DNA of 64,000 bases, from contig CM082581.2 in NCBI GenBank assembly GCA_040954595.2, forward strand, positions 310,001 to 374,000. The letters are read 5' to 3'. This stretch comes from Balanoglossus misakiensis. Lineage: Eukaryota; Hemichordata. Under the pieces are notes generated by a model. That model made no database searches, was not told where the DNA came from, and saw only the letters and a list, made by a program, of their open reading frames with translations. Positions within the stretch are counted from its first letter, which is position 1, and each line of letters begins with the position of its first letter. Shown here one piece after another: positions 52,981 to 64,000 of the stretch. A program made the position numbers and the translations under genes.

Positions 52981-55463
52981 GAATTAGATATGCAGAAAAA
53001 TGATGCGTCAAAAGTAGGTCAAAGGTCATTGCCAAAATTACCAAAATATTTATAGGTTATTCTTGTCATATGATGATTCATATCCATAAAAAGAATTTCT
53101 GTGCTATCAATTTTTAGGCTAGAAAGGGAATTTTTACTTTTTAATCGTTTTTCAAAAAATCCAATATGGCCGCCATAATCTTCGACCAATCACATTCCTC
53201 TTCGCAAACTTGATAGACATCTGTTGAATGACCACACACACAAAATCTTGTGACTCGGTTATCGCCGGTTCTCGAGAAGAAGATTTTTGAAATTTTAATA
53301 GGGTTTTTTGAAAATCCAATATGGCCGCCATAATCTTCGACCAATCACAATGATCTTCGCAAACTTGATAGACATCAGTTAGGTGACCACATACCCCAAA
53401 CCCCGTGTCTCGGTTATCACCGGTTCTGGAGAAGAAGATTTTTGAAATTTAAGCCAGATTTCAGAAAAAAAATTGTAGCAAAAAAACTGCAACATTGACA
53501 GCATAATTTCCAATTACAAAAATGTTTGACAGAAGGTAGTCTACCTGCACGCCAAATTTGAAGTTGATCTGACTTGTAGTTTCTGAGATCTGAGATTTGC
53601 ATTTTTTCAGAAGATCCAAGATGGCCGCCAGGTCATGTGACTAATTAAAAATTCATGGGTTCAATGCACGACTACTCATTGACCTTGACCACTGTAGCAA
53701 GTTTGAGAACTGTACCTGCAGTGGTGTCTGAGATCTAGAACGACAAAGAAATGACAGAAGAATAAAGAAAGAAAGAAAGACAGATTAAAGCTGCAAGCAG
53801 CATTGTCCGGGCCCAAGCTCTATTATCTGATCAGATTATTAGATATGCACATAATTAATGAGTAGAAACATAATGCTATGTTTTATCCCATGAAATATCA
53901 AGGTTATATCTATGTTTGGTGTTGATATAGTGTTAAGTAGGTCAAAGGTCACCCAGAGGTCACCCACAATTTGGGCAGACAATTTTGACCAGTAGTGGTC
54001 CATGTCCAACAAAAACCAGACCTCTAGCCCTTTTGGTTAGCCCGGAATTAGGTATGCACATAAATAATGAGTTAAGCAGGTGTCACTGGTGACCCAAAAC
54101 TTTGGCTTTTCAGTATGGCCCCATACCTCCAAATGCCAAGGCTGTACCTGCTTTGGATGCCGAGATATGCAAAAGTACGTCAAAGGTCATCTGAGGTCAT
54201 CCAAAATTTGGGCAGAAAATTTTGACCCATAGTGGTCCATGTCCAACAAAAACCAGACCTCTAGCCCTTTTGGTTAGCCTAGAATTAGGTATGCACATAA
54301 TTAATGAGTTAAGCAGGTGTCACAGGTGACCCAAAACGTTGGCTTTTCATTATGGCCCCATACCTCCAAACGCCAAGGCTGTATCTGCTGTGGATGTCGA
54401 GATATGCAAAAGTAGGTCAAAGGTCACCCGAGGTCACCCAACATTTGGGCAAAATATTTTGACCCAATACTGGTCCATGTCCAACAAAAACCAAACCTCT
54501 AGGTCCATTGGTTCATCTGTAATTAGGTATGTGCATATTTAATGAGGTCAGGAGAGGTCAAAGGGGTCATGAAAAGTAGCAAAATTTTTGGATCACATAC
54601 AAATCCACATACATCAAAAACCAAACTTATAGCCCTATTGGTTAGCCTAGAATTAGATATGCAGAAAAATCATGCGTCAAAAGTAGGTCAAAGGTCATTG
54701 CCAAAATTACCAAAATATTTATAGCTTATTCTTGGCATATGATGATTCATATCCGTAAAAAGAATTTCTGTGCTATCAATTTTTAGGCTAGAAAGGGAAT
54801 TTTTACTTTTTAATAGTTTTTCACAAAATCCAATATGGCCGCCATAATCTTCGACCAATCACATTCCCCTTCGCAAACTTGATAGACATATGTTTAATGA
54901 CCACACACACCAAATCTTGTGACTCAGTTATCGCCGGTTCTTGAGAAGAAGATTTTTGAAATTTTACTAGGTTTTTTTTTAAATCCAATATGGCCGCCAT
55001 AATCTTCGACCAATCACAATGATCTTCGCAAACTTGAAAGACCTCAGCTTGGTGAACACATACCCCAAACCGCGTGACTCGGTTATCGCCGGTTCTGGAG
55101 AAGAAGATTTTTGAAATTTTGACCAGATTTCAGAAAAACAACTGTAGCAAAAAAATCGCAACATTGACAGCAATATATCCAATTACAAAAATGATGGGCA
55201 GAAGGTACTCTACCAGCACACCAAATCTGAAGGAAATCTGACTTGTAGTTTCTGAGATCTGAGATTTGCATTTTTTCAGAAAATCCAATATGGCCACCAT
55301 GTCACGTGACTAATTAAAAATTCAAGAGTTCAATGCACGACTACCCATTGACCTTGACCACTGTAGCAAGTTTGAGAAGTGTACCTGCAGCGGTGTCTGA
55401 GATCTAGAGCGACAAAGAAATGACAGAAGAATAAAGAAAGAAAGAAAGAAAGAAGGAAAGACA

Positions 55464-55572
55464 GAAAAACCCCAACGAAACCAATAGGGCCCAAGCGCTG
55501 GCTTGCGCTTGGGCCCTAAAAAACCCCAACGAAACCAATAGGGCCCGAGCGCTGGTATGCGCTTGGGCCCTA
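55464..55572. repeat. Double palindrome at the end of array unit 7
   Basis: Two copies of the same 53-bp unit. One has GGGCCCGAGCGC, breaking one base pair. Confidence 0.9.
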
Positions 55573-56998
55573 ATTAAAGCTGCAAGCAGCATTGTCGGGC
55601 CCAAGCGCTGATCCGGTATTATATATGCACAGTATGAATGAGAAGAAACAGAATGCTCTATCAGGTGTTTTATCTCATGACATAACAAGGACGTATGTAT
55701 TTTTCCTGCTGAAATAGAGTAAAGTAGGTCAAAGGTCACCTGAGGTCACCCAACATTTGGGCAAAATTTATTGACCCATACTGTTCCATGTCCAACAAAA
55801 ACTAAAACTCTAGTTCTATTGGTTCGCCTGTAATTAGGTATGTGCATATTTAATGAGGTCAGCAGGTGTCACAGGTGACTCAAAAATGTGGCTTTACATT
55901 TTGGTCCCATCCTGCCAAATGCCAAGGCTGTATCTGCCCTGGATGCTGAGATATGCAAGTAGGTCAAAGGTCACCAGAGGTCACCCAATATTTGGGCAAC
56001 AAATTTTGACCCCATATTGGTTCATGTCCAACAAAAACCAAACCTCTAGCTCTATTGGTTCGCCTGTAATTAGCTATGCACATAATTAATGAGGTCAGCA
56101 AAGGTCAAAGGGGTCATGAAAGTAGCAAAATATTTTGATCACACACAAATCCACATGCATCAAAAACCAAATGTCTAGCCCTATAGGTTAGCCTGGAAAT
56201 AGATATGCAGAAATAATAATGTGTGAAAAGTAGGTCAAAGGTCATGTGAAAAATCGACCAAAATTTGTAACATATTTTAGTCACATAAAGATTGATATCC
56301 ATAAAAAGAATTTGTATGCTATCAATTTTTAGACTAGAAAAAGGAATTTCAATTTTTCACTGCTTTTTACAAAATCCAATATGGCCGCCATAATCTTCGA
56401 CCAATCACAATGTTCTTTGCAAACTTGATAGACATCAGTGTAGTGACCATACTCCCCGAATCTTGCGACTCAGTCATCGCCCGTTCTGGAGAAGAAGATT
56501 TTTGGAGTTTAACTATGGTTTTTCGAAAATCCAATATGGCCGCCATAATCTTCGACCAATCACAATGATCTTCGCAAACTTGATAGACATCAGTGAGGTG
56601 ACCACATACCCCAAACCCCGTGTCTCGGTTATCACCGGTTCTGGAGAAGAAGATTTTTGAAATTTAAGCCAGATTTCAGAAAAAAAATTGTAGCAAAAAA
56701 ACTGCAACACTGTAGCAAAATTTCCAATTACAAAAATGATGGGTAGAAGGTAGTCTACCTGCATGCCAAATTTGAAGTCGATCTGACTTGTAGTTTCTGA
56801 GATCTGAGATTTGAATTTTTTCAGAAAATCCAATATGGCCGCCAGGTCACGTGACTAATTAAGTATTCACAAGTCACTGCACATCTACTCATAGACTTTG
56901 ACCACTGTAGCAAGTTTGAGCAGTGTACCTGCAGTAGTTTCAGAGATTTAGTTGGCCGAAGAATTGACACAAGAATAAAGAAAGAAAGCCGGAAAGAA

Positions 56999-57103
56999 AA
57001 ATTCCAACGAAACCAATAGGGCCCAAGCGCTTGCTTGCGCTTGGGCCCTAAAAACCCCAACGAAACCAATAGGGCCCAAGCGCTTGCTTGCGCTTGGGCC
57101 CTA
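56999..57103. repeat. Double palindrome at the end of array unit 8
   Basis: Two copies with loop TTGCTT (GGGCCCAAGCGCTTGCTT then GCGCTTGGGCCC). Confidence 0.9.
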
Positions 57104-59443
57104 AATATAGCTGCAAGCAGCAATAGCGGGCCCAAGCCAACATAGCACATAGCAACATAGCAATAAGCATATCTGCTCTGGATGCCAAGATATGGTAAAG
57201 TAGGTCAAAGGTCACCTGAGTTCATGCAAAATTTGGGCAAGAAATTTTGACCCTATACTGGTCCATGATCAACAACAACCAAACCTATAACCCTATTGGT
57301 TAGCCTGGAATTAGGTATGCACATAATTAATGAGGTAGGCAGGTGTCACAGGTGACCCCCATTTTGGCTTTTCAACTTTAGTCCCAACCCTCCAAACGCC
57401 AAGTCTGTACCTGCTCTGTATGCCGAGATATAGGAAAGTAGGTCAAAGGTCACCTGAGGTCACCCACAATTTGGGCAAGAAATTTTGACCCTATACTGGT
57501 CCATGTCCCACAAGAACGAAACCTCTAGCCCTCTTAGTTAGCCCATAATTAGGTATGCACATAATTAATGAGTTAAGCAGGTGTTACAGGTGAGCCTAAA
57601 ATTTTGCCTTTTATTTTGGTGCCATTGTGCTCACTGACCAATAGACAGTCACTGTACAGGACTATTGCACAGACCAGAATTCCACAATAAGACATGGACA
57701 TACCTTAACCATAGAGGTATAGTATAAGTAAAGGTATAAATTTAATAAAGAAATTAATATAAAAAAATCGGTCGATTTTTCATATTATTTTATTTCGCTA
57801 AAAATTATTGACAAATGCTAGGCTAGCTGCACACCAAAGTTGGAGATGATCGGCCTAACAGATTTTGAGATATGTATGCATATTTATCCAAAGTAATATG
57901 TGGTCATAGCTTTACTATGTAAAGTATACGCCGATGGCTTGGGCGAAAAATATGAAAAATAATACTTAAAAATCTTCTTCTCAAATATGACATGGCCTAT
58001 GGCCTTGACATTTGGCATGTACAACCCTGGCCATATGGCCCACAAAGTATCTTAACAGAATTTTGATATCTCCATTCATATGCAAATTAGGCCTATTTGA
58101 AAATTTTGCCCATATATGGTCATCAGGTCACGTGACTAATTAAACATTCACAAGGGTACTGCACCAGCTCTCATTGGCCTGCACCACTGTGCCAAGTTTG
58201 AAATTGATAGGTTTAGCCGTTTTCCAGATCTAGCTGGCCGAAAAAACTACACAAGAAAAAAAAGAAGTAGAAGAATATAGCTGCAAGCAGCAATGGCGGG
58301 CCCAAGCCAACATAGCACATAGCAACATAGCAATAAGCATATCTGCTCTGGATGCCAAGATACGGTAAAGTAGGTCAAAGGTCACCTGAGGTCATGCAAA
58401 ATTTATTTGAGAAATTTTGACCCTATACTGGTCAATGTTCAACAAAAACCAAAACTATAGCCCTATTGGTTAGCCTGGAATTAGGTATGCACATAATTAA
58501 TGAGATATGCAGGTGTCACAGGTGACCCCTATTTTGGCTTTTCAACTTTAGTCCCAACCCTCCAAACGCCAAGTCTGTACCTGCTCTGGATGCCGAGATA
58601 TAGGAAAGTAGGTCAAAGGTCACCTGAGGTCACCCCAAATTTGGACAAGAAATTTTGACCCTATACTGGTCCATGTCCCACAAGAACGAAACCTCTAGCC
58701 CTCTTAGTTAGCCCAGAATTAGGTATGCACATAATTAATGAGTTAAGCAGGTGTTACAGGTGAGCCTAAAATTCTGCCTTTTATTTTGGTGCCATTGTGC
58801 TCACTGACCAATAGACACTCACTGTACAGGACTATTGCACTGACCAGAATTCCACAATAAGACATGGACATAGAGGTATAAGTAAAGGTATAAATTTATT
58901 TAAAAAATTAATATAAAAAAATCCGTCGATTTTTCATATTATTTTTTTTCGCTTAAAATTATTGACAAATGCTAGTCTAGCTGCACACCAAAGTTGGAGA
59001 TGATTGGCCTGCCAGATTTTGAGATATGTATGCATATTTATCCAAAATAATATGTGGTCATAGCTTTACTATGGAAAGTATAGGCCCATGGCTTGGTCAA
59101 AAAATATGAAAAATAATACTTAAAAATCTTCTTCTCAAAATTGGCATGGCCAATGGCCTTGACATTTGGCAAGTAGGACACTGACCACATGGTCCGCAAA
59201 AGTTGCTAAAAGAATTTTGATATCTCCATTCATATGCAAATAAGGCCGATTTGGAAATTTTGCCCATATATGGTCATCAGGTCACATGACCAATTACACA
59301 TTCACAAGGGTACTGCACGAGCTCTCATAGGCCTGCACCATTGTGCCAAATGTGAGATTTGTAGGTTCAGCCGTTTTCACGATCTAGCTGGACAAAAAAA
59401 CGACACAAGAAGAAGAAGAAGAAGAAGAAGAAGTAGAAGAAAA

Positions 59444-59491
59444 ACCCCAGTAATACCAATAGGGCCCAAGCCTGCTGGGCTTGGGCCCTAA
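59444..59491. repeat. Single palindrome at the end of array unit 10
   Basis: GGGCCCAAGCCTGC / GGGCTTGGGCCCT after a (GAA)n tract. Confidence 0.9.
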
Positions 59492-60896
59492 ATATAGCTG
59501 CAAGCAGCAATAGCGGGCCCAAGCCAACATAGCACATAGCACATAGCAACATAGCAATAAGCATATCTGCCCTGGATGCCAAGATATGGTAAAGTAGGTC
59601 AAAGGTCACCTGAGGTCATGCAAAATTTGGGCAAGATATTTTGACCCTATACTGGTCTGTGTTCAACAAAAACAAACCTATAGCCCTATTGGTTAGCCTG
59701 GAATTAGGTATGCACATAATTAATTAGGTAGGCAGGTGTCACAGGTGATCCCCAATTTTGGCTTTTCAATTTTAGTCCCAACCCTCCAAACGTAAAGTCT
59801 GTACCTGCTCTCGATGCCAAGATCTGGTAAAGTAGGTCAAAGGTCACCTGAGGTCATGCAAAAATTGTGCAAGAAATCTTTACCCTATACTGGTCCATGT
59901 TCAACAAAAACCAAACCTATAGCCCTATTGGTTACCCTGGAATTAGGTATGCACATAATTAATGAGATATGCAGGTGTCACAGGTGACCCCCAATTTGGC
60001 TTTTCAATTTTAGTCCCAACCCTCCAAACGCCAAGTCTGTACCTGCTCTGGATGCCGCGATAAAGGAAAGTAGGTCAAAGGTCACCTGAGGTCACCCAAA
60101 ATTTGGGCAAGAAATTTTGACCCTATACTGGTCCATGTCCCACAAGAACGAAACCTCTAGCCCTCTTAGTTAGCCCAGAATTAGGTATGCACATAATAAA
60201 TGAGTTAAGCAGGTGTTACAGGTGAGCCTAAAATTGTGCCTTTTATTTTGGTGCCATTGTGCTCACACACCAACAGACAGTCACTGTACAGGACTATTGC
60301 ACAGACCAGAATTCCACAATAAGACATGGACATAGCTTAACCATAGAGGTATAAGTAAAGGTATAAATTTAATAAAAAAATTAATATAAAAAAATCGGTC
60401 GATTTTCATAGTATTTTTTTTTCGCTTAAAATTATTGACAAATGCTAGGCTAGCTGCACACCAAAGTTGGAGATGATCGGCCCTAACAGATTTTGAGATA
60501 TGTATGCATATTTATCCAAAATAATATGTTGTCATAGCTTTACTATGTAAAGTATAGGCACATGGCTTGGGCGAAAAATATGAAAAATAATACTTAAAAA
60601 TCTTCTTCTCAATATTGACATGGCCTATGGCCTTGACATTTGGCATGTAGAACCCTTGCCATATGGCCCACAAAGTATCTTAACAGAATTTTGATATCTC
60701 CATTCATATGCAAATTAGGCCGATTTGAAAATTTTGCCCATATATGGTCATCAGGTCACGTGACTAATAAAACATTCACAAGGGTACTGCACAAGCTCTC
60801 ATTGGCCTGCACCATTGTGCCAAGTTTGAAATTGGTAGGTTAAGCCGTTTTCCAGATCTAGCTGGCCGAAAAAACGACAGAAGAAGAAAAAGAAAA

Positions 60897-61030
60897 ACTC
60901 CAGGTACCTGCTGGGCTTGGGCCCTAAAAAACCAGGATAATACCAATAGGGCCCAAGCGCTGCATGCGCTTGGGCCCTAAAAATTCCAACAATACCAATA
61001 GGGGCACAAGCCCGATAGGCTTTTGCCCCT
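60897..61030. repeat. Terminal palindrome cluster of the array
   Basis: A half hairpin, one GGGCCCAAGCGC hairpin and a last hairpin GGGGCACAAGCCCGATAGGC followed by TTTTGCCCCT. The last one differs from all inner ones and matches the start of unit 1. Confidence 0.9.
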
Positions 61031-61077
61031 AATTAATGGAATAAGGGGCAGCGAGCGGGAGAGAGAGCCTGTATCCC
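61031..61077. mobile_element. TTAA-target MITE, block B, right end
   Basis: Remainder of the MITE split by the array, followed by TTAA at 61078-61081. Confidence 0.85.
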
Positions 61078-61277
61078 TTAAAGGACATGTTGTGTGATCC
61101 CAGAGGTGCCCTTACTAGGCAGGTTTCAATGTACTTCACACGTGAGTTGTACTTTACTGTCGGTATGGAATCATTTCCTGGTTGACATGGTGAGCTTTAC
61201 ATACAGATAAACCACCTCAAAAAGTGGGGGCTATAACTAGAGAATGATCTTTAACCTCAGAATTTTACCATAATTAC

Positions 61278-61376
61278 CTTGAGTATCGTAAACTCTTCAT
61301 ATCGTCAAATAACTGCAATGCAGTACTCAGACCTTCAGAAATCATACTGTATTTCTCACCTGCTCCTGACAAAAAT
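61278..61376 (-). CDS. MED25: MED25-like VWA-domain exon, block B
   Basis: 99 nt, phase 2-2, same borders as 20513-20611. Encodes [18 protein letters not shown], slightly closer to human MED25 (STALQLFDD) than copy A. In B it is separated from the next exon by the 16.4-kb array. No further VWA exons are found to the right. Confidence 0.8.
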
Positions 61377-61536
61377 CTGAAATACAACACAGTACAATTA
61401 TTTAACAAAAGGTGTATGTAAACAATGTCTACTCCGATTGTAGACAGATTTTGCTAAACATTTTATGAAACATTTAAAGGTAGGAACCTCTAATAAAAGC
61501 CAGTGAGTCAAAGGACAAAACTGAGACAATGTCCCT

Positions 61537-61629
61537 TTAACCCTTTCACCCCCAGTTCCTTCTATACAGGTTGAACCTTTTCATAGATAACAATGGGTTT
61601 AGACTGAACCTTGGTTGTGAAAGGGTTAA
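61537..61629. mobile_element. Small foldback MITE
   Basis: TTAACCCTTTCACC at the left and GTGAAAGGGTTAA at the right, with GGTTGAACC and GGTTTAGACTGAACC inside. TTAA ends. Absent from block A. Confidence 0.7.
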
Positions 61630-61674
61630 TGGGCTTCCATAATGAGTGTTCTTTAAAATAAGAGGGTGTTACTT

Positions 61675-61789
61675 AAGGGTTATTACACTAAGTTTTGCCG
61701 ATAACGCGTCATATTTGAGTGATGTCCATATTATGGACATCACGAGGATGCATCACGTTATCGACAAAACTTAGTGTAATAACCCCTTT
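61675..61789. mobile_element. Foldback MITE with an inner palindrome
   Basis: The arms AAGGGTTATTACACTAAGTT and complement frame the self-complementary TGATGTCCATATTATGGACATCA. Absent from block A. Confidence 0.8.
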
Positions 61790-61917
61790 ATCATACATGA
61801 ACAGTAACCCATTGCCAAGTGTGACAGGGTGATGCGATCAGGTGATCAACGTATAGGCCGTAGTATCATTCTAAGAGGGTTGGTAGCTTTCATTATGATG
61901 GGGCATGTGATTCAGGT

Positions 61918-61933
61918 CCCCCCCCCCCCCCCA
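61918..61933. repeat. Poly-C run
   Basis: About 16 consecutive C just outside block B; A also has a poly-C repeat just outside its border. Confidence 0.8.
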
Positions 61934-62046
61934 TCTACCTTAGCTGAGCTTTGGATCGCTTCGCCAAAGTTTATATGACAAGGGTGTTAGCCCATTCCTA
62001 TAACATTTGGCTAGCTATATCGTTTATTATTAATGAATTAATTAAT

Positions 62047-62102
62047 ATGACTGACTGACTGACTGACTGACTTAATGAATCAATCAATCAATCAATCAAT
62101 CA
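62047..62102. repeat. Tetranucleotide microsatellites
   Basis: (TGAC)n followed by (AATC)n. Confidence 0.9.
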
Positions 62103-62364
62103 CCCAGACATGGCCTGGAAGGATTCACCCCCTGTTGAGATGTTGGCACCCCCTAGCAAATTGTCATGGTCGGGGTGGTCAGTGGCCCTTAAAATGATGT
62201 CACTCACATGATAGAGATATTAATTACATAACTCTTTTCCAGAGTGTGCTCTATTTACAGTCTGCACTATATACAGGTACATGTGTAATGATATTTCAAT
62301 TACTTTTGGAATCACAGGACAGTAGAAAGGTTGATTGAACAAAAGGTTTTTGAAATTCACTCAC

Positions 62365-62433
62365 CATGTATTGGAACAGCTCTTACAGACATCACATCAT
62401 CATTCAACGCTAAATCTTCGTAACTTTTACATA
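62365..62433 (-). CDS. Possible short exon of unknown gene
   Basis: 69 nt between acceptor TATTAACAG and donor GTGAGT, phase 1-1. It would encode C-K-S-Y-E-D-L-A-L-N-D-D-V-M-S-V-R-A-V-P-I-H. The phase fits the EGF exons rather than the MED25-like VWA exon. No domain recognised. Confidence 0.4.
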
Positions 62434-63400
62434 CTGTTAATATAAATATAATTACTTTTCTTTAAATATCATCCAAATATTACAATGTTTCTAGCAATTT
62501 CATAAACTGCATTAAGATAATACTGTGTGTATGATATATACTTTGTGGATAGGATACAGATCTTTGCTTATTACCAAGAATATAACACCATGTGTTTGGA
62601 TTTTAAATGCAGTTCGGAGCTGACTGTGTTGCATTTTGACTGCAAAATTAAAATATTTAGTTACATTTCCTTGCATTTAGTGTTGAAAATGTCACTTTCA
62701 GCTTTAAAATGAGCACTGATATCTATGGAACTAGGAGAATTGTGCTTTCTACAACATACAATATTTACATTTAATCAAACAACAGGAGGATATTTGACAG
62801 TCAATCAATAAATATGACATACATATGAGTTGCATGTACACAACTAGACACATGTATGCATGTGATATTTAAAGGGACATTAACTGTAACACATGCTCTA
62901 CCCAGAACTCCACTTGTCAACATAATCTGTATGTGTGTAACGGCTATTGAAATGAATTCTAGTCCAGACTTGAATTCAAATTTAGAATAACAATACTGAC
63001 TAGACACACCTATATTTCATCATGATTCAGGGATCTGAAGAAGACACTGCAGTAAATACTTAAAACAAAAATATTGAAAACAAAGTGAAAAGTTGTACAG
63101 CTAGTGAAGCTTGAAATATGTTCAGACACAAGTAGAACAGGCAATGAAAACACATTATAAACATTGAGAAAAACACCCAAAGTAACATGTACTACCGGTA
63201 TCTATGGGGGCTGTTCTGGTCAAAATTGTAGTTTATTACTAAAACATGTTAGAATTAATTTTATAAAGCCTGGAATTAATTTTACCAGTATGTAGAATTA
63301 TTTTTTATGTGCTTTAATTATTTTTTGTAGTCATGCAGAAATCATTTTATGTGTTCTAAATTTTAGCTTATCTTTGTTAGAAATAATTTTGCCAACAATA
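62434..63400. other. No gene seen
   Basis: AT-rich with short ORFs only. Confidence 0.4.
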
Positions 63401-63575
63401 TCTCAAATTATTTTTACGTGAACAATCGAATTAATTACAGGTGTAGTGTCGAATTAATTTTACGTGTTGTGTCGAATTAATTTCACGTGTAGTGTCGAAT
63501 TAATATCACCTGTTTGGTCAAATTAATTTCACGTGTTGTGTCGAATTATTTTACGTTGTGTCGAATTAATATTGC
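63400..63575. repeat. AATTAATTT-ACGTG minisatellite
   Basis: Six or so units of 24-28 bp of the form GTGTCGAATTAATTTCACGT, some with CACGTG. Looser AATTATTTT repeats extend to 63240. Confidence 0.8.
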
Positions 63576-63591
63576 CCTTAGAATCCTTTCC

Positions 63592-63625
63592 GCGTAAATC
63601 AAGATGGCGGCGGCTGAGCATGTCT
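63592..63625 (+). promoter_or_regulatory. YY1-like site with an ATG, possible promoter or 5' end
   Basis: CAAGATGGCGGCGGC matches the YY1 consensus CAAnATGGCnGC that often overlaps start codons of TATA-less genes. The ATG opens only 11 codons (M-A-A-A-E-H-V-F-L-A-A) before a stop, so a gene is not shown. Confidence 0.4.
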
Positions 63626-63826
63626 TTCTCGCTGCATAAAGTTCAAAAAGGGGCCGTTGTACTAGTTGTGAGACGTTTTGGGGTGATTTGCTGTCTAATA
63701 TAAATGCAGTGTGCTCGAAAACGACGATCGGTGCACGAGTTTTGGTCTACAGACAGAATTTTCTAGTCAAACCACTCAAAACCACTACCAGTTGGTGTAA
63801 TCGCCAGCCTTGCTATGGTATAGCCC

Positions 63827-63897
63827 AGCTCTGCGTACAGTGTTCTTGGCGTGGAGGCTGTGTAACGCCGGGAACACACAGACCTGTACGCAGAGCT
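63827..63897. repeat. Inverted repeat near the right end
   Basis: AGCTCTGCGTACAG pairs with CTGTACGCAGAGCT across about 40 bp. Probably a small foldback element. Confidence 0.6.
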
Positions 63898-64000
63898 AGC
63901 TGTTGCCCCGCGTTGCCAGTTCACCTAGATTGAATAAATTTTGACATCTGAACATACGAAAATTGTGTTAATTTGTTATTTCCCGAACTAAGAAATAGCT

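Larger units (their letters stand above)
44629..61030 (+). repeat. 16.4-kb head-to-tail array of eleven 1.2-1.9 kb units
   Basis: Each unit opens with AGCTGCAAGCAGC followed by TTG or AAT and CGGGCCCAAGC. Units start at 44629, 45838, 47506, 48931, 50222, 51896, 53788, 55577, 57108, 58278 and 59495. Within a unit come one to four 237-bp subrepeats rich in AGGTCA, then one to three copies of a 155-bp subrepeat containing AATATGGCCGCC. The end is a (GAAA)n or (GAA)n tract, in some units with palindromes. Units 2-8 form one subfamily and 9-11 another. The array interrupts a MITE, with AATTA on both sides as the likely target duplication. No coding capacity. Similar AGCTGCAAGCAGC-headed repeats occur in fish and invertebrate genomes as I recall, but I cannot name the class. 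Confidence 0.85.
36480..61842. repeat. Duplicated block B (second copy of the segmental duplication)
   Basis: Collinear with 104-20813. Private to B are the 749-bp element at 37268-38016, about 157 bp at 40218-40374, a 19-bp insert near 41667, the 16.4-kb array and about 275 bp with two MITEs near 61530-61805. It lacks the piggyBac-like and gypsy/BEL insertions of A. Confidence 0.9.

Noticed and set aside
56513-57150. Long minus-strand ORFs in the array
   Set aside because: Equivalent ORFs recur in every unit with frameshifts and different ends, as expected from AT-rich repeats without stop codons, not genes.
44629-61030. CRISPR array
   Set aside because: Units exceed 1 kb, have no short spacers, and the context is eukaryotic.
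63688-63933. 81-codon ORF near the right end
   Set aside because: It spans an inverted repeat and lacks any recognisable domain or splice context.

Overview
Eukaryotic nuclear DNA, most likely from a marine invertebrate. The exons are short and lie on the minus strand with GT/AG borders and AT-rich introns. They are surrounded by metazoan-type mobile elements: Ty3/gypsy and BEL/Pao LTR retrotransposons, TTAA-target MITEs, a hAT-like element, foldback MITEs and a DUF6589/OTU-type element. Amphioxus or another invertebrate deuterostome would fit, but the sequence alone does not prove it. No bacterial operons, rRNA, tRNA or CRISPR were seen.

Layout. (1) About 104-20813 is block A. It holds a decayed minus-strand MED25-like gene (mediator subunit 25; VWA, linker and ACID-domain exons) and one calcium-binding EGF exon. 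A piggyBac-like element sits at 234-1028. A gypsy element (3733-14885) carries a full BEL element (8346-14492) inside its gag. (2) 20814-36480 is a spacer. It has a poly-C tandem repeat, one broken and one intact EGF exon, a hAT-like element carrying a RecQ-like helicase fragment, and a degenerate minus-strand transposon gene set (OTU protease, DUF6589-type and PIN-like parts). About 2.94 kb of that set is tandemly duplicated. (3) About 36480-61842 is block B, a second copy of block A. It lacks the gypsy/BEL and piggyBac-like insertions and has clean empty sites, but carries its own 749-bp element and a 16.4-kb tandem array of eleven 1.2-1.9 kb units (44629-61030) inserted in a MITE. (4) 61843-64000 has simple repeats, one possible exon, a 26-bp-class minisatellite and a CpG-richer stretch with a YY1-like site.

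How it fits together. The paired blocks give a relative history. The MED25-like exons and their shared frame breaks came first, then the A/B split. Gypsy entered A, then BEL entered gypsy, and the array entered B. Private lesions followed, such as the lost splice acceptor in B. The blocks may be a true tandem segmental duplication, or two haplotypes wrongly joined in the assembly. The strongest novel signal is the array: head-to-tail units with matching 5' ends and 3' hairpins, and about thirty copies of a perfect DR1 nuclear-receptor element.
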